Shown piece after piece: positions 6,540 through 7,625 of a stretch of 7,625 nt of DNA. The DNA is from Acholeplasmatales bacterium. GTDB lineage: Bacteria; Bacillota_I; Bacilli_A; Acholeplasmatales; Anaeroplasmataceae. How positions within the stretch are numbered: position 1 is the stretch's first letter; the number at the start of each line of letters is the position of its first letter. The DNA lies in NCBI GenBank assembly GCA_016288675.1, contig JAEELC010000128.1:1-7625 (forward strand). The letters are read 5' to 3'. Below the pieces are notes generated by a model. It worked only from the letters and a program-made list of their open reading frames with translations. It was not told where the DNA came from and did not search any database. Both the position numbers and the translations under genes were made by a program.

Positions 6540-7133
6540 TTACTTAACAATGTGACCGAAAACTTCACCAGATAAGCAACCAGCATTTGATTCATCTGTA
6601 TCAATATGCATAGCTAAAGCGTAGTTCTTAGATACACGAACAACTGTATCTTGGAATACTAGCTTTCTACCAGTTTCATTTTCAACTTGAACTGAAACGA
6701 TGTCTCCGTTCTTAACACCTTCCGCTTCAGCATCTTCTGGAGTCATATGAATGTGACGCTTTGCAACGATAACACCTTCAGAAAGTTCTACTCTACCAGC
6801 AGGTCCTACAAGAGTGCAAGCAGCTGAACCAGCTACATCACCTGATTCTCTGATTGGAGCCTTAACACCTAAAGTACGAGCATCAGTGAATGATACTTCA
6901 ACTTGGTTTTGGCTTCTAACTGGTCCTAGGATTGAGCAAGATAATTCTCCTTGCTTACCTGTCTTAGGGTTAACTGGTCCTAAAACTGTAACCTTTTGTT
7001 CAGAAGCGAATTGACCTGGTTGTGATAATTCCTTCTTAACAGTTAGTTGAGCACCAGCTCCAAATAATTGCTCAAGAACTTCTTGAGTAACGTGTACATG
7101 ACGTGCACTTGTTTCAATTAAAATCTTTGCCAT
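6540..7133 (-). CDS. pduL: Phosphotransacylase of the PduL family (phosphate acetyl/propanoyltransferase), no microcompartment extension
   Basis: Interconverts acyl-CoA plus phosphate with acyl-phosphate plus CoA; unrelated in fold to classical Pta. The 197-residue protein shows both family histidine motifs, SARHVHVT (9-16) and AKRHIHMTPEDA (124-135), which supply ligands to the two zinc ions in solved PduL structures. It also has PIRESGDVAGSA (93-104) and the C-terminal HIDTDESNA (176-184). It begins directly at the catalytic domain and lacks the N-terminal encapsulation peptide of microcompartment-borne PduL. No shell genes are nearby, so a free cytoplasmic enzyme making acetyl-phosphate in fermentation is likely (inference). 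The gene is visibly richer in G+C than its neighbours: hand counts of 22/60 at 6541-6600 and 25/60 at 6841-6900, against 14/60 at 2461-2520 and 12/60 at 5821-5880. This fits a highly expressed gene. The nearest ribosome-binding match, AAGGA, lies about 12 nt upstream, rather far. Confidence 0.93.
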   Translation of the reverse strand: MAKILIETSARHVHVTQEVLEQLFGAGAQLTVKKELSQPGQFASEQKVTVLGPVNPKTGKQGELSCSILGPVRSQNQVEVSFTDARTLGVKAPIRESGDVAGSAACTLVGPAGRVELSEGVIVAKRHIHMTPEDAEAEGVKNGDIVSVQVENETGRKLVFQDTVVRVSKNYALAMHIDTDESNAGCLSGEVFGHIVK

Positions 7134-7174
7134 AATGATTTACGTTCCTTCCGTTTAATATTTTAAACACAAAT

Positions 7175-7203
7175 ATTATATCAAACAAACTAATGTTTGT
7201 AAA
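7175..7203 (-). promoter_or_regulatory. Strong promoter of pduL
   Basis: On the minus strand TTTACA (7198-7203), a 17-nt spacer and TATAAT (7175-7180), with TGA just before the -10 giving an extended -10 as well. It is the best promoter in the window, in keeping with the codon bias of pduL. The leader is about 35 nt. Confidence 0.8.
7185..7200. promoter_or_regulatory. Inverted repeat inside the pduL promoter, candidate operator
   Basis: ACAAAC-TAAT-GTTTGT is a perfect 6-bp inverted repeat with a 4-bp spacer. It overlaps the -35 box and fills the upstream half of the promoter spacer, a position where a bound repressor would block RNA polymerase. It does not match the CcpA cre consensus. The regulator is unknown and operator function is inference. 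Confidence 0.4.
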
Positions 7204-7233
7204 CTTATAATAAGATATATTTAAGGTATAATT

Positions 7234-7245
7234 TTAACTAGTTAA
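7234..7245. repeat. 12-bp palindrome at the stop codon of the right-edge ORF
   Basis: TTAACTAGTTAA is self-complementary and contains the TAA stop (7234-7236) and the preceding Ser, Thr and Leu codons. On the minus strand no run of Us follows, so it is not a convincing terminator. Role unknown; it may be chance. Confidence 0.3.
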
Positions 7246-7625
7246 TTCACTATCTTCTTTGCTGACAACCATAGGATAATATTCCATTGAATCAATCATA
7301 TCACCTTCGTACATGTCAATAATTTTGTAAACACTTGCAACAAAATTAGTATTTAATGTAACTCTATCATTAACTTTTAAATCAAAGCCATCAGCAAAAG
7401 CTATTATAGGTAATTCTTCTCTAAGTTTTTGATTTTCCTGTAAGCATAATGCAATTTTATGTCTCTTACCTTTATCTAAAACTTGATGATGAGTTTCTAA
7501 ATATGGATCAACTAAAAAGAATGTTACATTCTTTGATTTCACAATTAAAGTATGTTTATCCTTTGATTTTGTGAATAAATACATTAAGTCTTTTACATTA
7601 CCTCTAATAGTTTTTTGATTATTAG
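7234..7625 (-). CDS. Unrecognised protein, probably the C-terminal 130 residues of a gene entering from the right edge
   Basis: I do not recognise a family. The frame is open from the stop at 7234 through the ATG at 7584 to the window end, reading NNQKTIRGNVKDL before that methionine. Starting at 7584 would give 116 residues, but the only ribosome-binding match, AGAGG at 7601-7605, lies 16 nt away, too far. A start beyond the edge is therefore more likely, though not certain. The visible part is soluble and charged with no membrane segment. It contains a basic stretch (LDKGKRHK), a hydrophobic region around ELPIIAFADGFDLKVNDRVTL, and an acidic end (EGDMIDSMEYYPMVVSKEDSEL). No cysteine-pair, nucleotide-binding or catalytic motif stands out. 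It lies 100 nt upstream of pduL with no clear terminator between, so some readthrough into pduL is possible. Confidence 0.6.
   Translation of the reverse strand, partial: NNQKTIRGNVKDLMYLFTKSKDKHTLIVKSKNVTFFLVDPYLETHHQVLDKGKRHKIALCLQENQKLREELPIIAFADGFDLKVNDRVTLNTNFVASVYKIIDMYEGDMIDSMEYYPMVVSKEDSELTS

Noticed and set aside
6814..7014. 66-codon open frame on the plus strand within pduL
   Set aside because: Antisense shadow of pduL, opened by its higher G+C content; no promoter or ribosome binding site.
6540..7133. Part of a bacterial microcompartment locus
   Set aside because: PduL has no N-terminal encapsulation extension and no shell or diol-dehydratase genes are present.
7234..7245. Palindrome as intrinsic terminator of the right-edge ORF
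   Set aside because: No U-tract follows on the minus strand, and the 12-nt perfect palindrome leaves no loop without breaking pairs.

Overview
The window is AT-rich chromosomal DNA with the look of a low-GC Gram-positive (Bacillota), perhaps a gut relative of the Erysipelotrichia, RF39 or Acholeplasma groups. The reasons are A/T-heavy codons with frequent ATA and AAA, strong GGAGG-type ribosome binding sites, TATAAT promoters, compact intrinsic terminators, and the Firmicutes gene order apt-rel-dtd. TGA is a stop (it ends rel) and Trp is TGG, so the genetic code is standard and this is not a Mycoplasma or Spiroplasma. The placement below the phylum is inference.

Layout. Positions 1-3791 hold a minus-strand operon transcribed right to left: apt (adenine salvage), rel (bifunctional ppGpp synthetase/hydrolase), dtd (D-aminoacyl-tRNA deacylase) and the N-terminal part of rimO (ribosomal protein uS12 methylthiotransferase), which runs off the left edge. 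Spacing within the operon is 46 nt, then a 4-nt overlap, then 8 nt. A 139-nt divergent promoter region (3792-3930) separates it from rarA on the plus strand (3931-5154). That region holds two opposed extended -10 promoters with a perfect 20-bp palindrome midway between them. rarA converges on a small gene for a 60-residue two-helix membrane protein (5163-5345, minus), and the two share a two-way terminator. Next, all on the minus strand, come an AEC-family permease (5451-6392), a pduL-type phosphotransacylase without a microcompartment targeting extension (6540-7133), and an unrecognised ORF that probably enters from the right edge (7234-7625).

How the genes fit together. The left operon links nucleotide salvage, the stringent-response alarmone and two translation-quality functions. 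rarA serves replication-fork maintenance, and in Bacillus subtilis it lies in the same general neighbourhood as apt, relA and dtd. The right half holds independent single-gene units, three of which show their own sigma-A-type promoter and own terminator. pduL probably provides the acetyl-CoA/acetyl-phosphate step of fermentation, and its base composition suggests high expression.

This is mostly ordinary housekeeping DNA. I see no mobile element, CRISPR array, RNA gene, defence locus or obviously new multi-gene system. No gene-free stretch exceeds 300 bases. The points worth a second look are regulatory: the divergent palindrome, the pduL operator-like repeat, and terminators built into stop codons. 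Two proteins remain unassigned.
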